A stretch of DNA of 64,000 nucleotides, from assembly GCA_025359205.1 (NCBI GenBank), contig JANYHD010000001.1, forward strand, positions 1-64,000, read 5' to 3'. A program made the position numbers and the translations under genes. Source of the stretch: Gammaproteobacteria bacterium (GTDB taxonomy: Bacteria; Pseudomonadota; Gammaproteobacteria; Steroidobacterales; Steroidobacteraceae). The notes below the pieces were generated by a model. That model had not been told where the DNA came from. It was given only the letters and a program-made list of their open reading frames with translations, and made no database searches. Numbering within the stretch: position 1 is the stretch's first letter; each line of letters starts with the position of its first letter. This document shows, in pieces, positions 49,891 through 58,809 of the stretch.

Positions 49891-50439
49891 TTGAGCAGCA
49901 GGGAACACCTGATCTGGATCGACCTGGAGATGACTGGCCTCAGGCCCGACCACGACCGCGTCATCGAGATTGCGACCGTGGTGACCGATCGCGACCTGAA
50001 CGTGATTGCCGATGGACCGGAACTGGCCATACACCAGGACGAGGCCGTGCTGGCCGGCATGGACGAGTGGAACCATACCCATCATGGCGCAAGTGGCTTG
50101 CTCGCGCGCGTGCGCTCGAGCGGCATCGGCGCGCCCGCGGCAGAGCAGCAGACCATCGCATTTCTCGCGCAGCACGTGGCGGCCGGCGCTTCACCGATGT
50201 GCGGCAACAGCATCTGCCAGGACCGGCGTTTCCTCGCACGCTGGATGCCGGCGCTGGAGAAATTCTTTCACTACCGAAATCTCGACGTCAGCACGCTCAA
50301 GGAACTGGCGGCGCGCTGGTATCCGAATCTCGCCGGCGGCTTCAGCAAGCGCTCGGCGCACCTGGCGCGCGCTGATATCCACGAGTCAATTGCCGAACTG
50401 CGTCACTACCGCGAGCATCTGTTCATCAAGCCGACGTGA
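49891..50439 (+). CDS. orn: oligoribonuclease
   Basis: A DEDDh exonuclease of about 182 residues that finishes degradation of 2-5-nt RNAs. Exo I is [10 protein letters not shown], Exo II is [12 protein letters not shown], and Exo III is [23 protein letters not shown] at 49891 with GGAG 9 bases upstream gives a family-length protein; ATG at 49864 is an alternative adding nine residues. It is divergent from rsgA as in other gammaproteobacteria. Confidence 0.93.
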   Translation: MSSREHLIWIDLEMTGLRPDHDRVIEIATVVTDRDLNVIADGPELAIHQDEAVLAGMDEWNHTHHGASGLLARVRSSGIGAPAAEQQTIAFLAQHVAAGASPMCGNSICQDRRFLARWMPALEKFFHYRNLDVSTLKELAARWYPNLAGGFSKRSAHLARADIHESIAELRHYREHLFIKPT

Positions 50440-50501
50440 CGTAGGTCGCGGCTCATTCAAGCCGGCATGGCGGACATGACTCGCGTGCTATATTCGGAGC
50501 C

Positions 50502-50954
50502 GTGATAGCCGAGTGCAACCTGCAGGTTTCCTGGCGCGCACGGCCGCGGGGCTTCGTCGCGCTCATGGGCCTGTACGAAAGCAACTACCTGCGCCTGGCG
50601 GCGCTGGCGGGCGATCTCCAGGCACTTGCGGCCAGCCGGGTTTCCAGCGTGGCGGGCGATTGCACGCTGGTGCTGAACGTGCTCGGGCGCGCCCGCTACA
50701 CTTCCGAGCTGCTGCTCAGCTACCTGCTGCCTGCGAGCGGGGCTGCGGCCGTGCTCGAGCGCGTGCCGGACCTGCGCCTGCGGGTCTATCACGACGCGCG
50801 CTTGCTGGAAGCCTGCGGCGCCGAGGCGACCGGCCCGGAACGTGAACTGGATCGGCGCTGGGTCCGCAACATGATGGTAAATAAGTGGCTGGAATACTGC
50901 GCGGAGCGCGGCCACAGCTTCGCTCGCGGCGGTACCGTTACACCATCCGGCTGA
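50502..50954 (+). CDS. DUF1249 family protein (YqiB-like)
   Basis: A 150-residue protein with the DUF1249 pattern: MGLYESNYLRLAALAG, TSELLLSYLLP, LRLRVYHDARLLEA and WLEYCAERGH. Function is unknown; E. coli YqiB lies near cpdA. It starts with GTG at 50502 (GGAG 5 bases upstream; TATATT -10-like at 50490-50495). It is 13 bp from the next unknown gene, so the two are probably co-transcribed. Confidence 0.8.
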   Translation: MIAECNLQVSWRARPRGFVALMGLYESNYLRLAALAGDLQALAASRVSSVAGDCTLVLNVLGRARYTSELLLSYLLPASGAAAVLERVPDLRLRVYHDARLLEACGAEATGPERELDRRWVRNMMVNKWLEYCAERGHSFARGGTVTPSG

Positions 50955-50967
50955 ACGCTGATCTGCC

Positions 50968-52014
50968 ATGCGCCTGGTTGCGCAATTCATGAAACGACTC
51001 CGGCAACTGGGATTCCTGCGCATCGCGCTCGGCGACGGCCGCGGCGCTGAGGCCGATGACGGGCGCGTCCTGCACCTGTTCCGCAATCGCATCGAGCTGA
51101 AGAAAGCCTTCAGCAACGCGCAGGAGGAAATCCAGCGCCTCAAGGACCGCGTCAAACAGCAGGAAGGTGCCACCGCGCGCGTGCAGGAACTGCTGCAGGG
51201 CCTGGAGGCTCGCCTGGCCCAGCCCGACACCGCCTACCAGGCGCTGGTGTTCTATCAGCTGCGTGAATTGTGGGCACTCGGCCAGAACCTGCTGCAGCAG
51301 TTCATCACCGAGCTCGAAGCGCAGCAGATTGAGCGCGAGCGGCGCAATTTTTTCGCCGAGTTCAATCGCCGGCAGTTCAGCCAGCGGCAGGGCGTCGAGG
51401 CCACCTGTCAGGGCGCGGAGGAAACCGCGGCGGCGGCGCGTACCCGCGTCAGCGAGCTGGAACGCTACCTGGCCGGCCTGCAGCGCTTCTGGCATTACTT
51501 TCATCGGCGGCGCGTGCGCCAGGAACTGCACGCGGCGAGCATCCAATCGCTCCTGGCCGAGCAGGCGCTCGGCGAGGCACGCAGCGCCCGCGCCGCGCTC
51601 GAGGCGGAGCAGCCCAATTTTGCAGGCCTGTCGGTCGAATCGCGCCGCGCCATCAACCTGGCTGCGGTGGCCTACGCGCAGGTGCTGCGCGAGCGGCTCA
51701 CGCGGACCGGGCTGTACGATGCCACCTACCAGGCCAGTGGCCGGCGCGAGCCCTCGCCCGGTGAATATGGCGAGCGTTCGCGCTGCGTGCGCATGATGAA
51801 TGAGATCCAGGCGTCGCGAGCCGTGCTCGAAGACCGGCGCGACGTGCTGCCCGAGATCCGCTCGCGTGCGGATGCCTACCGCCGCCTGGCGCGCTACCGC
51901 GGCGAGGCCGATGTGGTGCCCGATGCCGCCAGTCTCGCTCCCGACGACAGCCCTACGTCCTCGCGCGTGCTGGCCGAGGACTGCTGGGAAATCTATCGCG
52001 TGCTGCTGCGCTGA
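50968..52014 (+). CDS. uncharacterised coiled-coil protein
   Basis: 348 residues, not recognised. It is rich in Glu, Arg, Ala and Gln with long predicted helices. A coiled-coil occurs at about residues 40-80 (RIELKKAFSNAQEEIQRLKD and on), and more helices follow to residue ~240. There is no signal peptide or membrane segment. A short N-terminal stretch (MRLVAQFMKRLRQLGFLRIA) is amphipathic. Codon use looks like its neighbours. Position behind DUF1249 and convergent to prc gives no clear function. Confidence 0.8.
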   Translation: MRLVAQFMKRLRQLGFLRIALGDGRGAEADDGRVLHLFRNRIELKKAFSNAQEEIQRLKDRVKQQEGATARVQELLQGLEARLAQPDTAYQALVFYQLRELWALGQNLLQQFITELEAQQIERERRNFFAEFNRRQFSQRQGVEATCQGAEETAAAARTRVSELERYLAGLQRFWHYFHRRRVRQELHAASIQSLLAEQALGEARSARAALEAEQPNFAGLSVESRRAINLAAVAYAQVLRERLTRTGLYDATYQASGRREPSPGEYGERSRCVRMMNEIQASRAVLEDRRDVLPEIRSRADAYRRLARYRGEADVVPDAASLAPDDSPTSSRVLAEDCWEIYRVLLR

Positions 52015-52017
52015 GCC

Positions 52018-54159
52018 CTAGTGCCGGGCGGCGGACGCCGCAGTTGCTGCCGTGGTCGTCGTCGCCGGTGAATTTGTCGCGGCCAGCGCCAGCTGCGCCG
52101 TGATCCGCGCCGCCTCCGCCATCACCACGTCGGGCTGATCTTCGGCCGGCTCGTCGCTCAGCGCCTTGAGCGCGGGCAGCCCGTCGGCGGCGCGGCGGGC
52201 GTTCTCGCGTGCCAGCGCCAGCTGCTCCTGCGCAGTGCGCTCACGCTGGCGTTCCGCCAGGTTGAGCGAGAGGGAATGGTCCGCGCGGTTCTGCTCGAGC
52301 GCGGCAAGCGCGCCGACCAGCCACTGGTAGTCGGCATCGTGCGCCACGTGCTCGGATTGTTGCTTCGCAATGGTCTGCGCAACGCCGGCCAGCGACGCGT
52401 CCGCGCGGATCGCGACCGGCGCGATGCGATCCCAGGGGAGGGGTGATTCCAGCGCACCCTCGCCGACGTCCTTGGTATTGATGCGGGCGGGCAGCTCGAT
52501 GTCCGGCTGCACGCCGTGCAGCTGCGTGCTCTCACCGGTGACGCGATAGAACTTGCAGAAGGTGATGTTCAGCTGGCCGCCGCTTGGCTCGGACGACCAA
52601 CGGTGGTCCAGCGAGATCACTTCCTGCACCGTGCCCTTGCCGAAGGTGGTCTGGCCGAGCACCAGGCCGCGGTGGTAGTCCTGCATGGCCGCCGCAAAAA
52701 TCTCCGAGGCCGAGGCGCTGGTGCGATCGACCAGCACGGCAAGCGGCCCCGCATAGGCAACCCCAGGATCGGGATCATCAAGGTGTTCGACGCGGCCTTC
52801 CGTGGTGCGCAACTGCACCACCGGCCCCTGGTCGATGAACAGGCCGCTGAGCGCAACGGCTTCGGGCAGGAAGCCGCCGCCGTCGCCGCGCAGGTCGAGC
52901 AGCAGCGCATCGATCGGACCCTTCGCCTGCAATTCGCCGATGGCGCGGCGCACGTCGCGTGAAGTCGTGCGGTAATTCTCGTCGCCCTTGCTGCGCGCGT
53001 CGTTGTCTTCGTAGAAACCGGGCACGGTGATGATGCCGACGCGCAGCGTGCGATCGCCCACCTGCACCGAGCGCGCCTCCTGCTTCACGGCCTGGTTTTC
53101 CAGCGTGATCTTGCCGCGCGTGAGCACCACGAATTTCAGGTCGCTGCCTGGCGCGGCGCCGGCGGGCAATACCTGCAGGCGCACCACGGTGCCGCCCTTG
53201 CCACGGATGAGCTGAACCACATCGTCGAGCCTCCAGCCCACTACGTCGGCCAAGGCACCGTCCGCTCCCTGGCCGACGGCCAGGATGCGGTCGTTCGGCT
53301 TGAGCGTGTTGGCGGCCGCAGCCGGGCCGCCGGGCAGCAGCGCGCCGATGGTCACGTAGTCGTCGGTAAGCTGGAGCGAGGCACCGATGCCCTCGTAGCT
53401 GAGGCTCATCTGGATGCGGAATTCCTCGGCACTGCGCGGGGCCAGGTAGTTCGTGTGCGGGTCATAAACAGCGGCGTATGAGTTCATCAGCGATTCGAAT
53501 ACGTCGTCGCCGCTCACCTGACCGACGCGCGCGAGCACGCGCTGGTAGCGTTTGCGCAGGATGTCGGCCGTCTCCGGCCAGGTCTTGCCGGTAAGCATGA
53601 GCGAGAGCGCGTCGCTCTTGACCCGCTGCCGCCACAGCTCATTGAGCTCGGCGACGTCGCGCGGCCACGGCGCCTTGTCGCGATCGAAGGCGTAGTGCTC
53701 GTTGAGCTTCCAGTTCGGTTCGGTCGCCAGCAGGCCGAGCGCGTACTGGATGCGCTCGCGGTTGCGCTCCTGCAGGCGCGCGAACATGGCATAGGCCGGC
53801 TCGAGGGCGCCGGTGTGGATCATGTCATCGAATCCGGTGCGCCACTTGCCCATTGCGGCGATGTCCGCGGCCAGGAAATAACTGTGCTGGTTGTCCAGTC
53901 CGTTGAGATAGCGGTCGAACACCTGCGCCGAAAATTCCTTGTCAATCGGGCGGCGGCTGTAGTGATATTGTTCCAGGTTGCTGGCTATCTGCCGCGCAAG
54001 CTGTTGCTGTCGTTCCGTGGGCTGGATCGCTCCCGCCGGCAGTGACGAGGACGTGAGTGCGCCGCTCGAGCCCGTGGCCGCGAGCAGCAACAGCAGGCAG
54101 GCGCCGCCAGCGGCGAGCGGGGCCAGAAATTTGCGCAGGCGGCTTTGGACTTGGGGCAT
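52018..54159 (-). CDS. prc: carboxy-terminal processing protease Prc/Tsp
   Basis: A 713-residue periplasmic S41 protease. A signal peptide at residues ~12-34 is followed by a long N-terminal helical domain, a PDZ domain (YEGIGASLQLTDDYVTIGAL) and the catalytic domain with serine in DRTSASASEIFAAAM (about residue 482) and lysine in QTTFGKGTVQEV (about 508). A DUF3340-type C-terminal domain follows. It degrades or trims periplasmic proteins such as cell-wall enzymes. The stop is 3 bp from the convergent coiled-coil gene. Confidence 0.94.
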   Translation of the reverse strand: MPQVQSRLRKFLAPLAAGGACLLLLLAATGSSGALTSSSLPAGAIQPTERQQQLARQIASNLEQYHYSRRPIDKEFSAQVFDRYLNGLDNQHSYFLAADIAAMGKWRTGFDDMIHTGALEPAYAMFARLQERNRERIQYALGLLATEPNWKLNEHYAFDRDKAPWPRDVAELNELWRQRVKSDALSLMLTGKTWPETADILRKRYQRVLARVGQVSGDDVFESLMNSYAAVYDPHTNYLAPRSAEEFRIQMSLSYEGIGASLQLTDDYVTIGALLPGGPAAAANTLKPNDRILAVGQGADGALADVVGWRLDDVVQLIRGKGGTVVRLQVLPAGAAPGSDLKFVVLTRGKITLENQAVKQEARSVQVGDRTLRVGIITVPGFYEDNDARSKGDENYRTTSRDVRRAIGELQAKGPIDALLLDLRGDGGGFLPEAVALSGLFIDQGPVVQLRTTEGRVEHLDDPDPGVAYAGPLAVLVDRTSASASEIFAAAMQDYHRGLVLGQTTFGKGTVQEVISLDHRWSSEPSGGQLNITFCKFYRVTGESTQLHGVQPDIELPARINTKDVGEGALESPLPWDRIAPVAIRADASLAGVAQTIAKQQSEHVAHDADYQWLVGALAALEQNRADHSLSLNLAERQRERTAQEQLALARENARRAADGLPALKALSDEPAEDQPDVVMAEAARITAQLALAATNSPATTTTAATAASAARH

Positions 54160-54274
54160 GCGGGCAGGAACTCCGGGCGGCAGGTCAGCGGGGTAAGTTT
54201 GACAGCTTTGGCAGCGGCAGGGCAGTCATGGGCCTCAAGAACTGTGGATTCGAGCCTACCGGGCGGCTGGAAAC

Positions 54275-54562
54275 ATGAAACCTTTGACCGTACTGCTGGG
54301 AATCGTTCTGGGTTCGGCCATTGCCCTGGCTGTTTCGCTCGCCATGACCGGCGTCGTGTTCATGCTGCTGCCGGAATACTCGGCGCGCCTGCAGGGCGAG
54401 AAACTGCCCCTGTTGAAGGCTCTGGCCTGGTCCTGGTCGCTCGCGGCGGTCGCGGGCGCGAGCTTCATTGGCGAACTGCGCGGCAGGGCCTGGCGCTGGC
54501 CTGCCGAGGTGCTGCTTTTGTTACTACTCGCAGCGTTGGCCTGGCGCTACTGGCCGGCCTGA
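54275..54562 (+). CDS. small membrane protein, unknown
   Basis: 95 residues, three hydrophobic segments (about 3-32, 47-65 and 76-92) with a conserved-looking MLLPEYSARLQGEKLPLLKA loop. It is not recognised. It is divergent from prc. The ribosome-binding site is poor (GGCTGGAAAC before ATG). Codon pattern and clean membrane topology support a real gene. Confidence 0.6.
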   Translation: MKPLTVLLGIVLGSAIALAVSLAMTGVVFMLLPEYSARLQGEKLPLLKALAWSWSLAAVAGASFIGELRGRAWRWPAEVLLLLLLAALAWRYWPA

Positions 54563-54575
54563 GGCGCCGCCGCCG

Positions 54576-54854
54576 CTAGCGGCTGCGATTCCACCACACA
54601 GCTCCCGGCTCGCGGCCGCGGCGGCTGTCGTAAGGATCTCTGCCTGCTGTTTCACCTGCCAATGTCAGGCGGGAAGTGACCAGCGTCTTGCGGATGCGGT
54701 TGAGCGTCGCGCTGCGGGCGTCGGTCGAGAGCGCCTGGTCCGCAGCCGGCGGATCGGCGACATAACGCGGTTTGTGGGCCTGGTCTTCCAATTGCAGTCC
54801 GGTGCGTTGTTTATTGTTCGCAACACGGACAATGCCCGCTCCGGCAGGATTCAT
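54576..54854 (-). CDS. possible small protein, unknown
   Basis: A 92-residue frame with no membrane segment, containing RSATLNRIRKTLVTSRLTLA and an ending with RDPYDSRRG. The DPYD-type ending recalls short uncharacterised proteins of gammaproteobacteria. No ribosome-binding site is seen before the ATG at 54854, and a downstream GTG could start it. It fills an otherwise empty 349-bp gap (54563-54911). Weak call. Confidence 0.4.
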   Translation of the reverse strand: MNPAGAGIVRVANNKQRTGLQLEDQAHKPRYVADPPAADQALSTDARSATLNRIRKTLVTSRLTLAGETAGRDPYDSRRGREPGAVWWNRSR

Positions 54855-54911
54855 GAAGATGCGCGTGGGGCCTGCACGCGCGGGAAATGTGACGCAGTCG
54901 ACAGTTCGGTG

Positions 54912-55202
54912 CTAACGGCGCAAGCAGAGACGGGCGCCGCGCAATAACCATAATCCCGCGTAAGGGCCGAGCGCCACCAGCCAGAATGCCAGCGAGCCGT
55001 GCAGCAGGGCGATGAGGTAATCCCGCCACAGCGCCAGCAGGCCACCGTTGGCGTAGGGTCCGAGCTTGGCCGAACCGACCAGCCAAATCAGGACCGGCAT
55101 CACGACCAGGCCCAGGGCCAGGCAGATGCCAAAGGCCATCGATTCGTGCTGCGCGCCGCGCGTCTGCCGGTAGCGGCGCCAGAATCTGGACCAGGACGAC
55201 AT
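54912..55202 (-). CDS. small membrane protein, unknown
   Basis: 96 residues. A basic start MSSWSRFWRRYRQTRG precedes two hydrophobic segments (about residues 22-42 and 63-85) and a basic end, predicting a two-pass inner-membrane protein with both ends inside. GGGGGA lies 5-10 bases before the ATG at 55202. It is divergent from the oxidoreductase gene. Not recognised. Confidence 0.6.
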   Translation of the reverse strand: MSSWSRFWRRYRQTRGAQHESMAFGICLALGLVVMPVLIWLVGSAKLGPYANGGLLALWRDYLIALLHGSLAFWLVALGPYAGLWLLRGARLCLRR

Positions 55203-55266
55203 GCGGATCCCCCGATGGCAGGCGGCGCCCGCGGATGCGGTGGCCGATGCGGGCATAATAACGCCC

Positions 55267-56253
55267 ATGGACACACTCCGCGTAGCGGTCATCGGCGTTG
55301 GCTACCTCGGGCGCTTCCATGCGCAGAAATACGCGGCGCTCCCCGACTGCCGGTTGGTCGCAGTCGCCGATGCGCGCGCGGATGCGCGCGCTGCGGTCGC
55401 GCAGGAACTGGGCACGCGCGCCCTAGGCGACTACCGCGAACTGCTCGGGCAGGTGGACGCGGTCAGCATCGTGACGCCCACGGCGGCGCATTTCGAGATC
55501 GCGCTGGCCTTCCTCGAGAGTGGTGCGCACGTGCTGGTGGAAAAACCCATCACCGAGACGGTGGCGCAGGCACAGCAGCTGGTGGCCGCGGCGAGCCATG
55601 CCGGGCGCGTGCTGCAGGTGGGGCACCTGGAACGCTTCAATCCCGCCATCATCGCGGCCGAGCCGCACCTGCATGCGCCGCGCTTCATCGATTGCCAGCG
55701 GCTGGCGCCGTTTCGCGAGCGCGGCACAGACGTCAACGTCGTACTCGACCTGATGATCCACGACCTGGATATCGTGCAGAGCATCGTCGGCAGCGACATC
55801 GATAGCATTGACGCGATCGGCACGCCGGTGTTTTCCCCGGAAATCGACATCGCCAATGCGCGCATCCGCTTCGCCAACGGCTGCGTTGCCAATGCCACCG
55901 CGAGTCGCGTCAGCCTCAAGACGGAACGCAAGCTGCGAGTCTTCCAGGACGACGCCTACCTGTCGCTCGACCTGCAGCAGAAGATCCTCACCGTGATCCG
56001 CAAGCAACCCGCCGGCGCGAGCGCAGCCGCGCCGGGCGTGGCAGGCGTGGCGGGCGCCGCGCAGCTGCCGGTGAGCATCAGCGAACAGTCCTTCGAGCCG
56101 GGCGACGCGCTGCTGCGCGAGATCGAGGCCTTCCTGGCGAGCTGCCGCGGCGAGCGGCCGGTGGTGGTCAGCGGCGAGGACGGCGCGCGCGCCCTGCAGA
56201 CCGCGGTGGCGATTGCCGCGGCCGTCAGGGCCGGAGTGCGGCCGCCGGCCTGA
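55267..56253 (+). CDS. Gfo/Idh/MocA-family oxidoreductase
   Basis: A 328-residue NAD(P)-dependent sugar dehydrogenase-like protein. The Rossmann motif is VAVIGVGYLGRFHAQKY (residues 6-22), the family EKP motif is in VLVEKPITET (about 94-103), and the GHLERFNPA and MIHDLDIVQSI segments follow. Members of this subgroup oxidise UDP-GlcNAc at C3 in lipid A synthesis (GnnA type), but the substrate is not fixed by sequence. ATG at 55267 gives the canonical start; CATAAT at 55255-55260 may be the -10. Confidence 0.88.
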   Translation: MDTLRVAVIGVGYLGRFHAQKYAALPDCRLVAVADARADARAAVAQELGTRALGDYRELLGQVDAVSIVTPTAAHFEIALAFLESGAHVLVEKPITETVAQAQQLVAAASHAGRVLQVGHLERFNPAIIAAEPHLHAPRFIDCQRLAPFRERGTDVNVVLDLMIHDLDIVQSIVGSDIDSIDAIGTPVFSPEIDIANARIRFANGCVANATASRVSLKTERKLRVFQDDAYLSLDLQQKILTVIRKQPAGASAAAPGVAGVAGAAQLPVSISEQSFEPGDALLREIEAFLASCRGERPVVVSGEDGARALQTAVAIAAAVRAGVRPPA

Positions 56254-56259
56254 GTCTTG

Positions 56260-56313
56260 AATGCAGTGCATTAATTCAACTATTTGCACTACGAACAATA
56301 ACGAAACTATACT
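56260..56313 (+). promoter_or_regulatory. promoter and likely operator of the MarR-family gene
   Basis: Promoter: -35 TTGCAC (56284-56289), 18-bp spacer, -10 TATACT (56308-56313), 38 bp before the ATG. A perfect 13-bp palindrome AATGCA-G-TGCATT (56260-56272) sits just upstream, and AGTGCA (56265-56270) and TGCACT (56285-56290) form a wider inverted pair reaching the -35. This layout fits autoregulation by the MarR-type protein. Confidence 0.65.
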
Positions 56314-56351
56314 TTTCCTGAGCCGCCATCGCGCGGCGCGCGAGGCTGTCA

Positions 56352-56879
56352 ATGACGTCAACGTCGGCGGGCGAGCGGAGCGGAGCGGTGGCTTCCAGGG
56401 CGCGCAGCGGCGTGCGCCGCAGCGCCAAACCGCGTGTCGAGCGCGCCCGCGACGCGCGGGTCGACCTGGGATGCCTGCCGCGTTTACTTGGTTTCAACCT
56501 GCGGCGCGCGCACCTGTGCTCGTGGCGCCAGTACGTAGCGGTCATCGGCGAGAACAACATCCGCCCGGGCCTGTTCAGCCTGCTGGTGCTGGTCGGCTCG
56601 AATCCCGGCATCGCGCAGATCGAACTCGGCACGCACCTCGGTATCGACAAGGCCAGTATCGTGGCGCTGCTTGACCGCCTGGAAAAGGACGGCATGCTCG
56701 ATAGGTGCCGCTCGACGCGCGACCGGCGGCGGCAGGGCATCTTTCTCACGGACCGCGGCACCCAGGCGCTGGAATCACTGGTCATGCAGGTGCGCACGCT
56801 CGAGCGGCAGCTGGCCAGCCGCTTCACGCGCGCGGAGTTCGAGCAGTTCCTCGGCTATCTGCAGCGCTTTTATTCCTGA
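56352..56879 (+). CDS. MarR-family transcriptional regulator
   Basis: A 175-residue winged-helix regulator. An Arg-rich, probably disordered leader (residues 1-38) precedes the MarR fold: LGFNLRRAHLCSWRQYVAV, the recognition region IELGTHLGIDKASIVALLDR, and the wing DRCRSTRDRRRQGIFLTDRG. The ligand is unknown. It has its own promoter/operator and no obvious target gene beside it. Its last 10 bp overlap the convergent hemD end. Confidence 0.92.
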   Translation: MTSTSAGERSGAVASRARSGVRRSAKPRVERARDARVDLGCLPRLLGFNLRRAHLCSWRQYVAVIGENNIRPGLFSLLVLVGSNPGIAQIELGTHLGIDKASIVALLDRLEKDGMLDRCRSTRDRRRQGIFLTDRGTQALESLVMQVRTLERQLASRFTRAEFEQFLGYLQRFYS

Positions 56880-57718
56880 ACCGGCGCCGCTCCGCCCTGG
56901 CTGCCCGCAGCAGACATGAGCCGTGCCAGTTCCGCCGACAGCGGCTTCATGAACCAGTTCGATTCTGGCATCGCGCCAACGGTCACACCGCGCTCGCGTA
57001 GCGCTGCAGCCACGACGGGTCCCACTGCGGCAACCTGCGTGGCGGCGAGTGCGGCGCACACGACGCCGGCTTCCGCTACTGCGAACAGGCGTGCCACCTG
57101 TGCCTTGCTGGTGAAGGCGATGGCGTCGACTTCGCCGCTGTGGAGCCGCGCCAGCAGATCGCGCACGGCCAAGTCCGCGGCTGCATCGGCATAAATATAG
57201 GGCGCCACACAGCGCGGTTCGGCGCCGGCCGCACGCAGGAACCGCTGCAGCGCTTCGTTGGGCTCGCTCCCGTAGAGCTGTACGCCGACTGTGTGGCCAC
57301 GCAGATCGAGTGTTCGCAGGGTCGTGATGACACCATCGGTTGTGGGCAAGGCCGCCTGCAGGTCACCGGCGAGGCCGAGTTCGCGCAACGCGCGCTCCGG
57401 CTTGGGCCCACGCGTGATCTTGCGCGCGCCGGCCAGCGCGGCGAGAAAGGCGGGCCGGAGGCTGGGTTCGTGGCGCTCGATACAGGAGAGCAGGCGGCGC
57501 AGTCCCTCGCCGGTCAGCAGTACGAGCTCATGGCAATGGCCGGCGGAAAAGTCGCGCAGCCAGCGCAGCACGGGCTGCGGGTCCGGGGCGTCGTGGATTG
57601 CGACCAGTGGTGCGCGCAGGACGCGCGCGCCGCGCCGCTCGAGGAGCGAGGCGAACAGGTCCAGCTCGCGCATCTCGGGCAGCGCGATCAACCTGTCTTG
57701 GAGTGCAGAGCCGTTCAC
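56870..57718 (-). CDS. hemD: uroporphyrinogen-III synthase
   Basis: A 282-residue HEM4-fold protein: RLIALPEMRELDLFASLLER at the start, VLLTGEGLRRLL, GVQLYGSEPNEALQRFLRA, IAFTSKAQVARLF and VAAVGPVVAAALRERGV. It closes hydroxymethylbilane to uroporphyrinogen III for haem, sirohaem and cobalamin. It is diverged and not next to hemC here. It overlaps the next gene by 4 bp. Confidence 0.85.
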   Translation of the reverse strand: MNGSALQDRLIALPEMRELDLFASLLERRGARVLRAPLVAIHDAPDPQPVLRWLRDFSAGHCHELVLLTGEGLRRLLSCIERHEPSLRPAFLAALAGARKITRGPKPERALRELGLAGDLQAALPTTDGVITTLRTLDLRGHTVGVQLYGSEPNEALQRFLRAAGAEPRCVAPYIYADAAADLAVRDLLARLHSGEVDAIAFTSKAQVARLFAVAEAGVVCAALAATQVAAVGPVVAAALRERGVTVGAMPESNWFMKPLSAELARLMSAAGSQGGAAPVQE

Positions 57719-58290
57719 AACCCAAGCATACTGCCACCGCCCAGCAACGTGGCGAGGCCGAGCAGCACGAACAACGCCGCCGCAACGCGCCGCACCAGCA
57801 GCAGCGGCAGTACGCGGGTCACGCGCTCGCCCAGCAGCACGGCCGGCACATCGGCGAGCAGCATGCCGCTGGTGGTGCCAAGAATGACGGCGGCCAAGGG
57901 CGTATAGCGCGCCGCGAGCATCGCAGTGGCCAGCTGCGTCTTATCGCCCATCTCCACCAGGAAGAATGCCAGCAGCGTCGCGGCGAAGGCGCCGAGACCG
58001 GCCCGCCCGATGGGGCCGCGGTCCGACTTGTCTGGCACCAGCGCCCAGGCTCCCATGGCGATGAAGCCCAGCCCCAGCAGAGCGCGCAACAGTAAGGGCC
58101 CGAGCAGGTGCGTGATCCAGGCGCCTGCCAGGCCGGCCAGGCCGTGGTTGGCGAGCGTGGCCACGGTGATTCCCGCGATCACGGGCAGCGGGCGCTGGTA
58201 GCGCGCTGCCAGCAACAAGGCCAGCAGCTGCGTCTTGTCCCCGATCTCGGCGAGCGCGACGACTCCGGCACTGACCCAAAAAGCGTGCAC
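57715..58290 (-). CDS. TMEM165/GDT1-family manganese exporter
   Basis: A 191-residue, six-segment membrane protein with the two family signatures VALAEIGDKTQLLALL (near residue 15) and FLVEMGDKTQLATAML (near residue 113), each holding the ExGDKT motif. Bacterial members export Mn2+. It precedes hemD in a 4-bp overlap. No yybP-ykoY riboswitch was recognised upstream. Confidence 0.92.
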   Translation of the reverse strand: MHAFWVSAGVVALAEIGDKTQLLALLLAARYQRPLPVIAGITVATLANHGLAGLAGAWITHLLGPLLLRALLGLGFIAMGAWALVPDKSDRGPIGRAGLGAFAATLLAFFLVEMGDKTQLATAMLAARYTPLAAVILGTTSGMLLADVPAVLLGERVTRVLPLLLVRRVAAALFVLLGLATLLGGGSMLGL

Positions 58291-58397
58291 GGGGCTAGGC
58301 GCTGGCCTGCGCGGTGGCGCTCGCGCAATGGCTGCGGGCTTGATGTCGCCGCCACTTCCATGGACGATGCCGGATCAAAGCCGCAGGGAACTCACGC

Positions 58398-58784
58398 ATG
58401 TTCAACTCCGTAGTCTTGATCAGTGCAGGCGCCGCAGCGGGTGCAGTAATGCGCTGGCTGCTGGGGCTGGCCCTCAACGGGCTGTTTCCGGCCATTCCCC
58501 CTGGCACTCTCGCGGCCAACCTGATTGGCGGGTACCTGGTGGGCGTAGCGATGGAAGCGTTATCCGCGCCGCTGGGCATGGCGCCGGAGTTGCGCCTGCT
58601 GGTGATCACGGGGTTCCTGGGTGGCCTGACTACATTCTCCACGTTCTCGGCGGAAGTCGCGCGGCTCCTGCAGCAGGGGCGCTTGCTGCTCGCGGGCGCG
58701 GAAATCACCGTGCACGTCGTGGGCTCGGTGGCGCTGACGATATTGGGCATCGCCACTGTCATGGGCCTGCGCCGGCTGGCCTAA
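58398..58784 (+). CDS. crcB: fluoride efflux protein CrcB/Fluc
   Basis: A 128-residue four-segment channel. The typical GAAAGAVMRWLLG, GTLAANLIGGYLVG and the signature GFLGGLTTFSTFSAE are all present. It works as an antiparallel dimer exporting fluoride. It is single, so a homodimer is expected. No fluoride riboswitch could be recognised upstream. Confidence 0.95.
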   Translation: MFNSVVLISAGAAAGAVMRWLLGLALNGLFPAIPPGTLAANLIGGYLVGVAMEALSAPLGMAPELRLLVITGFLGGLTTFSTFSAEVARLLQQGRLLLAGAEITVHVVGSVALTILGIATVMGLRRLA

Positions 58785-58809
58785 AGCGCGGGGCTCGGCG
58801 CGCGCCAGC

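Noticed and set aside
58291-58397. Fluoride riboswitch upstream of crcB or manganese riboswitch upstream of the GDT1 gene
   Set aside because: Neither the crcB-motif core nor the yybP-ykoY core could be recognised in this 107-bp gap.
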